A stretch of 64,000 bases of DNA from Selenomonas sp. AE3005 (GCF_000686945.1 NZ_JMME01000015.1:24754-88753); one strand, 5' to 3'; counted from the first letter of the stretch, positions 11,267 to 19,607 are shown. Notes: generated from the letters alone by a model not told the origin. Translations and numbers: made by a program.

Positions 11267-11788
11267 ATGAATGCAGAGTGGTGCCACAGCCGTGCCAAGG
11301 AGCTGGTACGGCTGGCCGGTTCCCGTGATATGCAGAGGATTGCCCGGGAACTGAATATCAAGGTTTTGTATAATGATAATTTTACCAATCTTTTAGGTAT
11401 GTATTTTTGCAAGTGGCGCAACCGGTTTATTTTTCTTAATTCCAATCTTGATGATATATGGCTGAATATGGTTTTGGCGCATGAAATCGGTCATGACCAG
11501 CTGCACCGCGACCTGGCCAAGGAATCCCAGCTGCATGAGTTCGAGTTGTTTCGGCTGAACAGCCGGGTGGAATATGAGGCTAATGCCTTTGCGGCCCATC
11601 TGTTGATGGACAGCGATGAAGTATATGCGGAGATAAAAGAAGGCTGTGATGAGTTTTCGCTGGCCAGAAAAATGAATTGTAATATCAACCTGGCCCTGGT
11701 AAAGCTGCAGGAAATGGCCAAGCTGGGCTATGATATCCGTCCCAGTGGTGCCAGTGACAGCCAGTTCTTTCGCCGGATTCATGTATGA
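11267..11788 (+). CDS. ImmA/IrrE-family metallo-endopeptidase
   Basis: Probable zinc protease of 173 residues. The zincin motif HEIGH lies at residues 72-76, and a downstream VEYEANAFAAHLLM supplies the expected third ligand glutamate. Members of this family (ImmA of ICEBs1, IrrE/PprI of Deinococcus) cut or inactivate partner XRE repressors in response to stress (family knowledge). The gene follows the XRE regulator by 10 bases, with the ATG preceded by GGGGTGAG, so the two are almost certainly co-transcribed and functionally paired. A small membrane protein gene follows after 27 bases and may belong to the same unit. Confidence 0.87.
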   Translation: MNAEWCHSRAKELVRLAGSRDMQRIARELNIKVLYNDNFTNLLGMYFCKWRNRFIFLNSNLDDIWLNMVLAHEIGHDQLHRDLAKESQLHEFELFRLNSRVEYEANAFAAHLLMDSDEVYAEIKEGCDEFSLARKMNCNINLALVKLQEMAKLGYDIRPSGASDSQFFRRIHV

Positions 11789-11815
11789 TGATTTATTTAT
11801 AGGGAGGCAGGAAAT

Positions 11816-12010
11816 ATGTTAAATGCTATCATAAATTTTGAGGTTATCTTAAATATTGCACTTATTCTTTTGGTAGTTTGCCTGTCGTGTTATATTGCTG
11901 TGCAGGGACAGCGCCTGCGCCGTTATGAGCAGAGAACGGAGAAAATGCACCTGCGCTTAAGATGGGCGGAGAGAAAGCAGGCTTTGGAAAAGCAAAGGCT
12001 GGCCGCTTAG
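11816..12010 (+). CDS. Small single-pass membrane protein
   Basis: This 64-residue protein is of unknown function. Residues about 8-30 form one hydrophobic helix (rich in I, L, V), followed by a strongly charged, probably coiled helix of arginine, glutamate and lysine residues to the C-terminus. The ATG is preceded by GGGAGG at good spacing. It lies 27 bases after the ImmA-like protease gene and before a terminator, so it is probably the third gene of that unit. It might be a membrane partner of the XRE-protease pair, but nothing in the sequence shows this directly. Confidence 0.6.
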   Translation: MLNAIINFEVILNIALILLVVCLSCYIAVQGQRLRRYEQRTEKMHLRLRWAERKQALEKQRLAA

Positions 12011-12056
12011 TTTTGTGAGTTTGGGCTTGTGAAATATCATATAGGGTAAGAGGAAA

Positions 12057-12090
12057 AGTCCGTTGACAAAAGTGTCAATGGGCTTTTTTT
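12057..12090 (+). terminator. Intrinsic terminator after the XRE-ImmA unit
   Basis: A stem AGTCCGTTGAC / GTCAATGGGCT (with G-U pairs) is followed by a run of seven T. It closes the three-gene XRE, protease and membrane-protein unit. Confidence 0.8.
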
Positions 12091-12180
12091 AATCTTGGGG
12101 CAGGGCAGGAAAATAAAAATTTGCTGACGAATAAGAAAGGTTAAGCAGGCTAAAAATGGGACGAAGGAAGGATAGGAACG

Positions 12181-12966
12181 ATGAAGAAGAAAATATTACT
12201 GATTCGCAAGGGCAAGTCCTTCATGCTGAATACGATTGAAAAAAATCTTACTGACGCCGGTTATGAAGTGGTGGCAGTTGACCCCGATATGGAGGCTATT
12301 GAGCATCACAAAGGGGAAACGGAACTATTTGTCATGTACTTAGGGGATTACGTGGACGAGGCTGTGGGCGCCTTGGTGTATCTAAAGGATATTTGTACCG
12401 AGGAGGATAAGCTGCTGGTGCTGGTGGGGACGGCCACGGAAATTGAAACGGTGCATAAGTCTATCCCAGCGGCGCTCGTAGCAGCGGCATTTGAACGGCC
12501 GTTTGATATGAAAAAACTGGCAGCGCAGGTGGAATGGCTGTTGTCAGCTAATGATGACCTGGCCAGACGGAAAAATATCCTGCTCGTTGATGATGACGGG
12601 ACCTTCCTGAAAATGGTCAAGGACTGGCTGTCGACGAAGTACCGTGTCACCATTGTGACTTCTGGCGCGCAGGCTTTGATGTATATTGCTGACAACCGGC
12701 CGGATTTGATTCTGCTCGATTATGAAATGCCGGTCACCTCCGGGCCGCAGGTGCTGGAAATGATCAGGAGTGAAACCAAGGTGGACTCCATTCCGGTTAT
12801 TTTCCTCACGGGCAAGGGCGACCGGGAAAGCGTGCTGAAGGTATTGGCACTGAAACCGGACGGGTATCTGTTAAAATCCATGGAGCGCCCCAAACTCATT
12901 GCGGCCATTGACGATTTCTTTGAAAAGCAGAAATACCAGAAACTCCACGATAATAATATCCAGTAA
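12181..12966 (+). CDS. Two-receiver response regulator (first receiver degenerate)
   Basis: Cytoplasmic signalling protein of 261 residues with two receiver-like halves and no output domain. The second half is a complete receiver: acidic triad ILLVDDDG, phospho-acceptor D180 in LILLDYEMP, the T in IFLTGKGD, and the lysine in GYLLKS. The first half (residues 1-120) has the same fold pattern but lacks the acidic pair and a clear acceptor aspartate, so it is probably not phosphorylated. The gene is 32 bases upstream of the large FIST hybrid kinase, so the two probably form one phosphorelay. The ATG follows GGAAGGATAGG. Confidence 0.85.
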   Translation: MKKKILLIRKGKSFMLNTIEKNLTDAGYEVVAVDPDMEAIEHHKGETELFVMYLGDYVDEAVGALVYLKDICTEEDKLLVLVGTATEIETVHKSIPAALVAAAFERPFDMKKLAAQVEWLLSANDDLARRKNILLVDDDGTFLKMVKDWLSTKYRVTIVTSGAQALMYIADNRPDLILLDYEMPVTSGPQVLEMIRSETKVDSIPVIFLTGKGDRESVLKVLALKPDGYLLKSMERPKLIAAIDDFFEKQKYQKLHDNNIQ

Positions 12967-12998
12967 CGTCGTGCTGCCTTTCATGGGAGGAAATGACC

Positions 12999-15900
12999 AT
13001 GCTGCAAAAGAATTATGAACGGTGTCTGCCTGTTGAACGGCAGCAGGAAATCCTGACGGAAATAATTCCGGTTTTGGCCGAGATAAAGGAGCGGGCCGTT
13101 AACCTTAAAGTCAGTTGTTTATACCTGCATATTGTGTTCAGCGGTATAAAAATGGAAATCGGCAGGCAGTTGTATGAAGAAGTCAGGGAGTATCTGCCGC
13201 AGGCGGTTATTACCGGGATGGCGGAAACGCTTTTTGTGCATAAACTGGAACAGGTTAAAGTGCAAATAAATGCCATGTTCTGGGAAGAGGCACAGGTGGA
13301 ATTGGTGGAGTATAATGGCCGTCCGGATAATTACGTGACAGCAGGGCAGAACTTTGGCCGGCGGATAAGCGCTATGCCGGATGTGAAGGCGGCTTTTGTG
13401 TACTGCGTCGGCGAGGGCACTCAGTTTACTAAATTTCTCAGGGAGCTGGCCGCGGAAAACCCTCATTGTGTAATCAGTGGGGCGATTGTCAGCATACTGG
13501 AAGACCTGACTTCGGCGCCTGATGATGTGCAAAGTCTTTTCTGCCTGTCGAAGGACATGGAGATGGACTATTATTATGTCGTGGGGCGGGAGTTTTTGCA
13601 CAGTGGCATCACGGTGGCGGTTTTCCGCGGTCAAAATCTGCATGTGCGCGGTGATTATGTACTGGGCTGGAAACCGGTGGGCAAGGAACTCGAAGTCACG
13701 GAAATGGTGGGCGATACTTGTGTGGCCAAGCTGGATGGTATGCCGGCTACGGATATATACAAACACTATCTGCAGGTAACGCCTGATGAGAATTTTATTT
13801 TCAACATTTGCGCCTTTCCTTTGGCGGTAAAGCGTAATGGCTGTATTATCGCCCGGGTGCCGCCTGTTTTTGATGAGGAAGGACGTATTTATTTCAGCGG
13901 TGACGTATACCAAGGTGAAAAAATGCAGCTGACCTATGCTGTGCCGGCCAATATGCTGCAGGAAACAGATATGGCCAGTGAAAAAATGTGCCCGTTTGCG
14001 CCCGATGGGGTGGTTCTTACCTTGTGCGGCAATCGTTCGTTTTTCCTAAAGGAAGAGGCTGTGAAGGAGCTTAACTATTACCGCCGGTTTGCTCCGCAGC
14101 TGATTGCCAATTACGGCACCTCGGAAATCTATTGCTATGAAGGCCAGGGCGGTGTTTTAAACAGCGCTCTTGTCAGCGTGGGATTCAGGGAGGGCGAAGT
14201 AAAAGCCTTGCCGGATTGCTATGGGGAGATGCTGACGGAAGAAAAGCATTATGTCATTCCGCTGGCAGCCCGTATGGCGGCGTTCCTGGACGCTGTAACG
14301 CAGGAACTGGCGGCCTCCAATAAAGAACTGCTGGCCATGGCTCACGCCGCCAAGGCGGCCAGCCGGGCCAAGAGTCAGTTCCTTTCCAGTATGAGCCACG
14401 AAATCCGCACGCCGATAAATGCGGTGCTGGGCATGGACGAAATGATTCTGCGCGAAACGCAGGAAAAAAACACGCGCGAATACGCCCAGAACATTCGTAC
14501 AGCAGGTACGGCCCTGCTGAGTCTGGTCAATGACATTTTGGATTTTTCCAAGATAGAGGCTGGCAAGATGGCGATTATTCCTGTGGAGTATGCGGTCAGC
14601 TCCCTTTTAAATGACTTGGTGAATATGATTCGCCAGCGGGCCGAACAGAAGGGACTGCAGTTTCTGGTGGAAATCCCTGATGATATGCCCAGTATTTTAA
14701 AAGGCGATGAAATCCGCCTGCGGCAGATAGCGGTAAATATCCTGACCAATGCGGTCAAATATACGGACGAAGGGCGTGTAACCCTGCGGCTCTCCTATGA
14801 AAAACTAAGTGATAACCGCATTGCCCTGACCACGAGTGTTAAGGATACGGGTATTGGCATTAAGCAGGAAGATATAGACAAGCTGTTTCATGCCTTTGAA
14901 CGCATTGAGGAAGAGCGGAACCGCACCATTGAGGGCACAGGCCTCGGCATGAACATAACCCAAAAGCTGCTGGCGATGATGGGCAGTGAGCTGAAGGTGA
15001 ACAGCGTTTACGGGGGAGGCTCGGAGTTTTCTTATACTGTGGAGCAGGAGGTTCTGAACTGGTCGCCCATGGGCAATTATGAGGAGGCCTACCAACGCAT
15101 GATGGCGGCCCAGACGGCTTACAAGGAGAGTTTTGTGGCACCGGAGGCCAGGATTCTCGTGGTGGATGATACGGCTATGAATCTTACGGTGGTCAAAGGC
15201 CTGCTGAAACAGACGCAGATGCAGGTAGATACGGCCATGAGCGGTTATGAATGTCTGAAAATGGCCGGGGAAACGGCCTATGATGTCATTTTCCTTGACC
15301 ATCGCATGCCGGGACTGGACGGTATAGAGACCTTGCAGCGGCTGCAGGCCATGAGCAAACAGGCCGGGGCCTTAAATGCTGCTACGCCGGTGGTGGCACT
15401 AACGGCCAACGCGGTCAGCGGAGCGCGGGAAGAATATATGGCGGCCGGGTTTGATGATTATCTGACGAAACCTATTGACAGTCATCAATTGGAGAAACTG
15501 CTGCGCGATATGCTGCCATCGGCCAAGGTGCGGGCGGCCGGACAGCTGGCCGTGGCCGCAGAGGATAAACTGCCTGACTGGCTGGAATATGTGGTGGGGC
15601 TTGACCCGTACAAGGGCGTTGAGCATTGCGGCTCGGTGACGGCTTATATGGACGCGCTGAAAGTCTTTGCCCAGACCATTATGAGCAATGCGGAGGAAAT
15701 TCAGCGCTACTACGATACCGGGGACTGGCAGAATTACACCACCAAGGTGCATGCGCTTAAAAGTACCGCCCGGATTATCGGCGCGTCAGAGCTGTCAGAA
15801 AAGGCCGCCCGTCTGGAGGACGCAGGCAATAATTGTTACTGTGACGAGATAGAAACAGGCACGGCACCGCTGCTCGAACTTTACCGCAGCTTTGCCTCCA

Positions 15901-16160
15901 GTCTGTCCGTGCTTATGCCTGCAGAAAAAGAGGCGGCAGAAAAAGCACCTATCAGTCCGGCAGAACTCAGTGAGGCCTGGGAAACTATGCGCGATATTGT
16001 GCAGAGTTTTGACGATGACAGTCTGGCATACATGCTGGGCGAATTGTCCGGCTACCAGCTGCCGGAGGCCGAGGCGGAAAAGCTGGCGCAGATAAAAAAA
16101 GCCGCCGCAGTTCCCGAATGGGATAAGCTGCAACAGCTTTTAAGTATTGCCAGAACATGA
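12999..16160 (+). CDS. FIST-domain hybrid sensor histidine kinase with receiver and Hpt domains
   Basis: Multidomain sensor of 1053 residues. Residues about 30-400 match the FIST N and C sensory domains, which are thought to bind small ligands such as amino acids (family knowledge). Then come HisKA with H467 in SSMSHEIRTPINAV, a HATPase with DTGIGI and GTGLGM boxes, a receiver with D767 in VIFLDHRMPG, and an Hpt-like domain with H918 in KVHALKSTAR. No membrane segment is evident, so it is probably cytoplasmic. The start at 12999 is preferred over ATG 12993 because GGAGG ends eight bases before it. A paralogue lacking the receiver and Hpt lies at 38481. The last codons overlap the promoter of the toxin gene at 16230. 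Confidence 0.9.
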   Translation: MLQKNYERCLPVERQQEILTEIIPVLAEIKERAVNLKVSCLYLHIVFSGIKMEIGRQLYEEVREYLPQAVITGMAETLFVHKLEQVKVQINAMFWEEAQVELVEYNGRPDNYVTAGQNFGRRISAMPDVKAAFVYCVGEGTQFTKFLRELAAENPHCVISGAIVSILEDLTSAPDDVQSLFCLSKDMEMDYYYVVGREFLHSGITVAVFRGQNLHVRGDYVLGWKPVGKELEVTEMVGDTCVAKLDGMPATDIYKHYLQVTPDENFIFNICAFPLAVKRNGCIIARVPPVFDEEGRIYFSGDVYQGEKMQLTYAVPANMLQETDMASEKMCPFAPDGVVLTLCGNRSFFLKEEAVKELNYYRRFAPQLIANYGTSEIYCYEGQGGVLNSALVSVGFREGEVKALPDCYGEMLTEEKHYVIPLAARMAAFLDAVTQELAASNKELLAMAHAAKAASRAKSQFLSSMSHEIRTPINAVLGMDEMILRETQEKNTREYAQNIRTAGTALLSLVNDILDFSKIEAGKMAIIPVEYAVSSLLNDLVNMIRQRAEQKGLQFLVEIPDDMPSILKGDEIRLRQIAVNILTNAVKYTDEGRVTLRLSYEKLSDNRIALTTSVKDTGIGIKQEDIDKLFHAFERIEEERNRTIEGTGLGMNITQKLLAMMGSELKVNSVYGGGSEFSYTVEQEVLNWSPMGNYEEAYQRMMAAQTAYKESFVAPEARILVVDDTAMNLTVVKGLLKQTQMQVDTAMSGYECLKMAGETAYDVIFLDHRMPGLDGIETLQRLQAMSKQAGALNAATPVVALTANAVSGAREEYMAAGFDDYLTKPIDSHQLEKLLRDMLPSAKVRAAGQLAVAAEDKLPDWLEYVVGLDPYKGVEHCGSVTAYMDALKVFAQTIMSNAEEIQRYYDTGDWQNYTTKVHALKSTARIIGASELSEKAARLEDAGNNCYCDEIETGTAPLLELYRSFASSLSVLMPAEKEAAEKAPISPAELSEAWETMRDIVQSFDDDSLAYMLGELSGYQLPEAEAEKLAQIKKAAAVPEWDKLQQLLSIART

Positions 16161-16175
16161 CAAAAAATGTATGAT
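16147..16175 (+). promoter_or_regulatory. Promoter of the type I toxin mRNA
   Basis: -35 TTGCCA (16147-16152), 17-base spacer, -10 TATGAT (16170-16175). The -35 lies inside the last codons of the upstream kinase gene. Initiation about seven bases downstream would begin the mRNA at GCGGAGACTG, the 5' pairing arm of the toxin mRNA. Confidence 0.65.
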
Positions 16176-16229
16176 AATAAGCGGAGACTGACGAATTAGT
16201 TGGCGTTCCTCCTGCGGGAGGTGAGCTAC

Positions 16230-16307
16230 ATGACCCTGTACGAGAAGTTGTCTTTATTTTTAGCAACGATGTCATTCATTGTAGCTGTCTTGATGTACCT
16301 AAAGTAA
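16230..16307 (+). CDS. Type I toxin, small hydrophobic holin-like peptide (TxpA/Hol_Tox-like)
   Basis: A 25-residue peptide that starts MTLYEKLSLFLA and ends VLMYLK, with one hydrophobic helix and a lysine end. This matches the look of the putative holin-like toxins of Gram-positive type I toxin-antitoxin systems, which insert in the inner membrane. The ribosome site GGGAGG lies eight bases before the ATG and is locked in a perfect hairpin CCTCC-TGCG-GGAGG, a common way to hold back toxin translation. The mRNA ends can pair with each other (16182-16197 with 16396-16411, 15 of 16). An antisense RNA with its own promoter and terminator faces it. Family assignment is from memory of the motif. 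Confidence 0.75.
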   Translation: MTLYEKLSLFLATMSFIVAVLMYLK

Positions 16308-16317
16308 TTTAGGTAAC

Positions 16318-16415
16318 GAAAAAAGCCGCTGACCTTTTGCCAAGTCGCGACCTTCTTCAATGTTCAAATAACTATGGGGAGTGCCGACGAGTGCGAATTC
16401 GCCAGTCTCCGTTTG
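16318..16415 (-). ncRNA. Candidate antisense antitoxin RNA of the type I locus
   Basis: On the minus strand a consensus promoter (TTGCAA, 17 bases, TATAAT) would start an RNA near 16414. It would run about 97 bases to an intrinsic terminator: stem GTCGC / GCGGC extended by GAC / GTC, then six T, ending at about 16319. The RNA is complementary to the 3' untranslated part of the toxin mRNA and stops just short of the toxin stop codon, like RatA-type antitoxins that overlap toxin 3' ends. Its 5' sequence (CGGAGACTGGC) nearly repeats the 5' end of the toxin mRNA. Confidence 0.7.
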
Positions 16416-16420
16416 TCTAT

Positions 16421-16449
16421 ATTATAAGTTTTTTTGCTGCGGATTGCAA
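16421..16449 (-). promoter_or_regulatory. Promoter of the antitoxin RNA
   Basis: Read on the minus strand: -35 TTGCAA (16449-16444), 17-base spacer, perfect -10 TATAAT (16426-16421). It is stronger by consensus than the toxin promoter, which fits an antitoxin made in excess. Confidence 0.75.
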
Positions 16450-16463
16450 TAATTTAACGAAAA

Positions 16464-17849
16464 TCAGAGCTGAATTTTCTCACGCAGTTCTATTTGATTT
16501 TGGCAGTCTGTTTTTTTCAGGAGGTTGCCGATATGGTATTTTACAGTCCGCTCGGTGACAAACAGGGCGGCGGCGATTTCGGAAATAGACTTTTCCTGCA
16601 GGACTTCCATTAAAACATCGGCTTCCCTGTCTGTAAGGCCATAAGTTCTCCGCATGATGTCCTGAGGGGAGGCTGTATTAGGCGCTGTCAGGGGGATGGA
16701 AGCATTGGCCGCCAGCGTCAGTTCACTGTCCGTCAGATTATTGATGGGATTTATATCGTTTTTCATGAGATTCCCGGCTGTAAGAGGCCGGGATTTTTGT
16801 GTCCGGGCATAGATTATGAGTACCTGATAGAAAAGAACGGCGCAGAGCAGCAGCAAAGCCGTATGTACTGCCAAAATCACAGCGATACCGGCGGATTCAA
16901 GGTACAGTGTCCCCCATAGTGCCGCAAGGCCGCTCAGCGGCATTTCAATCCCTCTGCCCATCGTGGCCCAAAGCGCAGGGCGTTTGGTGTAAGGCGCGAT
17001 AAAGAAGAACAGACGGATAACCAGTACAATCAACGCCCCGGTGAAGAAAGCATCGGTGTAGGCCAGCAGGGACAGGAGGAACTGGGGACTGCTGGCGCGG
17101 ACTAGCATTGGCGCGCTCTTGGCAACAATGGCAATAATGGGCAGATAAAAAGGAAACATATCGGCAAGATAGCCTGCCAGCAAAAAGCCGCCTGCAGTAA
17201 ACAGCCGTGATATACCGAAGTAAGAGGTTTCGTATTCGGCAAAGCGTGGGATAAAAATGCTGTCGTCAAGACCCACCAGCACCCCAAGGGCAGCTGCAAT
17301 CAGCACAGCCAGCGGCAGGTTCTTTTTCACCTCCGCGGCTTGGCTGACGAAGGTCATCTGAGGCAGAGTGTTATGAGGGATTTTTTTCAGCAGGAAAAAA
17401 GTCAGCAGGACAGCGCCCAGCATGACGGCTGACTGGCTGGCATCCGGCAGGAGCAGGGCAAAGTACAGGCTGAAATTGGACAAAGCCAGTGAGTAGCCAA
17501 TGAAGCGTCCCTGCCTGACGATAGGTATCTGATATGCGGCTTTGTGGGCAATACAGGCAAACAAATAGCCAAAAGAGAGGGCAAACAACAGTATTGCAGA
17601 CCATGAAAACCAAGCTCCCTTTGCCAAAGAAAGCAGACTGATGCCTGTGGCGCTGCCCAGCAGGGAAACTTGTAAGGCGCGCCTGCCTGCGGCAAGGGAG
17701 AATTTTTCATGGGCAAAGCCATACAGCACCATGCCGCCGCCACACAACAGCATAAAGGCAGTATTATAAAGGATAATGTCTGCGGCAGGCACTTGTCTGA
17801 GCAGCATCATATAGAACAGCACATTGTAAAAAAATGCGCTGGCGTTGTA
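16464..17849 (-). pseudogene. LuxR-type regulator with 12-TM N-terminal domain, split by an IS element
   Basis: The body encodes about 380 residues of transporter-like membrane segments (roughly 12 hydrophobic helices). A C-terminal LuxR helix-turn-helix follows: YGLTDREADVLMEVLQ, then ISEIAAALFVTERTVKYH. Such membrane LuxR proteins are common in anaerobes. The gene is interrupted near its 5' end by the element at 17850-19361. Removing the element and one GTA copy restores an in-frame start MLYGLYNASAFF with GGAGG upstream (19362-19379 holds the first six codons), giving 466 residues. A hybrid frame can still start inside the element at 17876 (MTGLTYGG), but it lacks a ribosome site, so expression is doubtful. 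Confidence 0.82.
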
Positions 17850-17898
17850 GAGACCCCCATAAGTTAGACCAGTCAATCTAACTTATGGGGGTCATTTT

Positions 17899-18456
17899 AT
17901 GGCAAAATATAGTGCTGAATTCAAATTGAAAGTAGTTCAAGAATATTTGAAAGGGGATATTGGATACGTTGCCTTAGCCCAAAAATACAAGATACCTGCC
18001 AAAAAACGCATTCAAGAGTGGGTCGGAAAATATCGGGCAATGGGGAAAGAGGGGCTTCAACGGTCAAGAAAAAATGAAACATATTCTTTCCAATTCAAGT
18101 TAAATGCTGTAAAGTTATATTTAAGTACAGAAATTTCTTACCAAGAATTAGCACTTCAACTTAAATTGAAATCTGAAGGGCCTTTAGTAAACTGGGTTCG
18201 ACGCTATCGTGCTGTTGGTATAGAAGGTCTCAAAACGCAACGGAAAGGCAGGCGGCCAAAGGTGCCAGATAAAACCAGTATTACACCGGACTGCAATATG
18301 AATCAAGATGAGAAGCTTAAGCAGCTAGAAGAAGAAAATCTCAAGCTCCGTATTGAGGTGGCCTTTTTAAAAGGACTGAGGAGATTGCGCCTGGAGCAAG
18401 AGGCGCAGAAGCGAAAGCAAGGATCGCCCACAGTCTCCGAGGATCCTTCAAATTAA
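17899..18456 (+). CDS. IS3-family transposase OrfA (HTH)
   Basis: DNA-binding part of the transposase, 185 residues. It has two helix-turn-helix blocks (FKLKVVQEYLKGDIGYVALAQ and, about 50 residues later, FKLNAVKLYLSTEISYQELAL) that look like an internal duplication, as in IS150-type OrfA. A leucine-rich coiled segment LKQLEEENLKLRIEVAFLKG follows near the C-terminus. In IS3-family elements OrfA alone represses and the OrfAB fusion transposes (family knowledge). A slippery site lies within the VAFLKG codons, so some ribosomes should shift into orfB. The ATG follows GGGGGTCATTTT, a weak ribosome site within the left end. Confidence 0.9.
   Translation: MAKYSAEFKLKVVQEYLKGDIGYVALAQKYKIPAKKRIQEWVGKYRAMGKEGLQRSRKNETYSFQFKLNAVKLYLSTEISYQELALQLKLKSEGPLVNWVRRYRAVGIEGLKTQRKGRRPKVPDKTSITPDCNMNQDEKLKQLEEENLKLRIEVAFLKGLRRLRLEQEAQKRKQGSPTVSEDPSN
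18366..18407 (+). promoter_or_regulatory. Candidate -1 programmed frameshift signal of the IS
   Basis: In the orfA frame the heptamer T-TTA-AAA (18366-18372) has the classical slippery form. It is followed 13 bases later by a perfect stem TGCGCCT / AGGCGCA (18386-18392 with 18401-18407). After the shift the frame reads into orfB, passing FKLKDILAVIKLPKATYMYW, the expected start region of IS150-type OrfB. Confidence 0.65.
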
Positions 18457-18497
18457 AAGACATCCTTGCAGTTATTAAACTTCCTAAAGCCACCTAT

Positions 18498-19298
18498 ATG
18501 TATTGGCAGAAGCGATTTGACCGACAAAATCTGGATGCCGATTTAGAAGCAAAGATTAAAGCTATTCGGCAGTGTGACAAGGACTTCGGTTATCGTCGAA
18601 TCTGGGGGAAGCTCCGCGAAGAGGGACTTTTAGTCAATCGCAAGAAGGTTCAGCGCCTTGTCCAGAAATTAGGGCTGCAGGTAAAATCATTCTCCCACAA
18701 GAACCGCAAATACAATTCCTACAAAGGAACTGTTGGGCGCATTGCACCCAATCGGTTACGCCGTCGCTTCGATACCTGTATTCCACATCAGAAAATCACC
18801 ACAGATACCACTGAATTTAAGTATTATGAAATTGACACCAACGGGAACATTATTACTCGCAAGGCATATCTGGACCCGTTCCTTGACCTTTATAATCGTG
18901 AAATCCTTAGCTTTAGTATCACAAAACGGCCATCGTCACAAGGCATTATGTCTGCTTTGGAGAAAGCAATTGCCATTACCAGCGACTGCCCTTATCGTCG
19001 GACGTTCCATTCCGATCAAGGATGGGCTTACCAAATGGGCAGCTATGTTGGCCGATTGAAGGAAGAGCGAATCTTTCAAAGTATGTCTCGCAAAGGCACC
19101 TGTCTAGATAATAGCGTGATGGAAAATTTCTTTGGCCTGTTAAAACAGGAAATCTATTATGGACATACCTATCACAGTTTTGACGAACTGGAACAAGCTA
19201 TCCGCCATTACATCACATACTACAATAACCACAGAATCAAAGCCAAGCTGGGATGGCTCAGTCCTGTAGATTACCGTTTACGTCATGCCGCAGCATAA
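18498..19298 (+). CDS. IS3-family transposase OrfB (DDE catalytic domain)
   Basis: Catalytic part of the transposase. Motifs visible are the first aspartate in TTDTTEFKYYE, the second in TFHSDQGWAYQ, and the glutamate in NSVMENFFGLLKQEIYYG: the DDE triad with the usual spacing in the rve integrase core. The HTH_21-like start DFGYRRIWGKLREEG precedes it. The frame is open upstream to about 18363, so the natural product is likely an OrfAB fusion made by frameshifting rather than a protein from ATG 18498. It ends 63 bases before the right end of the element. No stop or deletion was seen. Confidence 0.9.
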   Translation: MYWQKRFDRQNLDADLEAKIKAIRQCDKDFGYRRIWGKLREEGLLVNRKKVQRLVQKLGLQVKSFSHKNRKYNSYKGTVGRIAPNRLRRRFDTCIPHQKITTDTTEFKYYEIDTNGNIITRKAYLDPFLDLYNREILSFSITKRPSSQGIMSALEKAIAITSDCPYRRTFHSDQGWAYQMGSYVGRLKEERIFQSMSRKGTCLDNSVMENFFGLLKQEIYYGHTYHSFDELEQAIRHYITYYNNHRIKAKLGWLSPVDYRLRHAAA

Positions 19299-19361
19299 AA
19301 AAACGGTAGCAGCATATAATTGCTACTACCGTTAAGGTCTAACTTTATGGGGTCACTACAC

Positions 19362-19379
19362 GTATAGACCGTAAAGCAT
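19362..19379 (-). pseudogene. First six codons of the IS-split LuxR-type gene
   Basis: Read on the minus strand: a GGAGG site, then ATG CTT TAC GGT CTA TAC, which joins in frame to AAC GCC AGC after 17849 if the insertion and one GTA are removed. It shows that the element hit just after codon six. Confidence 0.75.
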
Positions 19380-19405
19380 AATCAACCTCCTGTTCGCATA
19401 CTCAA

Positions 19406-19569
19406 TTATAACGCAGTTGTTCCAGTTTTGCCATAGGCAAAACTTCCTCTTGGCGTTTCCCTAAAGGACTAGCTTCGCTTCGCAACGAGGCGAGAGATAT
19501 GCTCGCCGCCTGTTTTGGTATTCGTGCCCCCACCTGCTGAGGTGGGGGACATTTTCTTGCCTCGTTATA
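19406..19569 (+). repeat. 164-bp structured dispersed repeat, copy B
   Basis: Same element as 4808-4971, same length and orientation, with three differences seen. Here the last hairpin is longer (CCCCCACCT-GCTG-AGGTGGGGG), because one of the differences extends pairing. It lies between the IS-split regulator and the two-partner secretion genes, so about 345 bases here are gene-free and mostly filled by this repeat. Confidence 0.85.
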
Positions 19570-19607
19570 ACAACACCAAAAAGATTTTACAATAGAGGGG
19601 GATATAG

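Larger units (their letters stand above)
17850..19361 (+). mobile_element. IS3-family (IS150-like) insertion sequence, 1512 bp
   Basis: The ends form imperfect inverted repeats: the left reads GACCCCCATAAGTTAGACC, and the right, read inward, GACCCCATAAAGTTAGACC. A three-base direct duplication GTA flanks it (17847-17849 and 19362-19364). It carries overlapping orfA and orfB in a -1 relation, as IS3-family elements do. Both frames look intact, so it may still be active. It sits in the start region of a LuxR-type gene on the opposite strand. Base composition is more AT-rich than the flanking genes. Confidence 0.88.

Noticed and set aside
10861..12010. XRE-ImmA genes as part of a prophage
   Set aside because: No integrase, structural or lysis genes lie nearby, and composition matches the chromosome.
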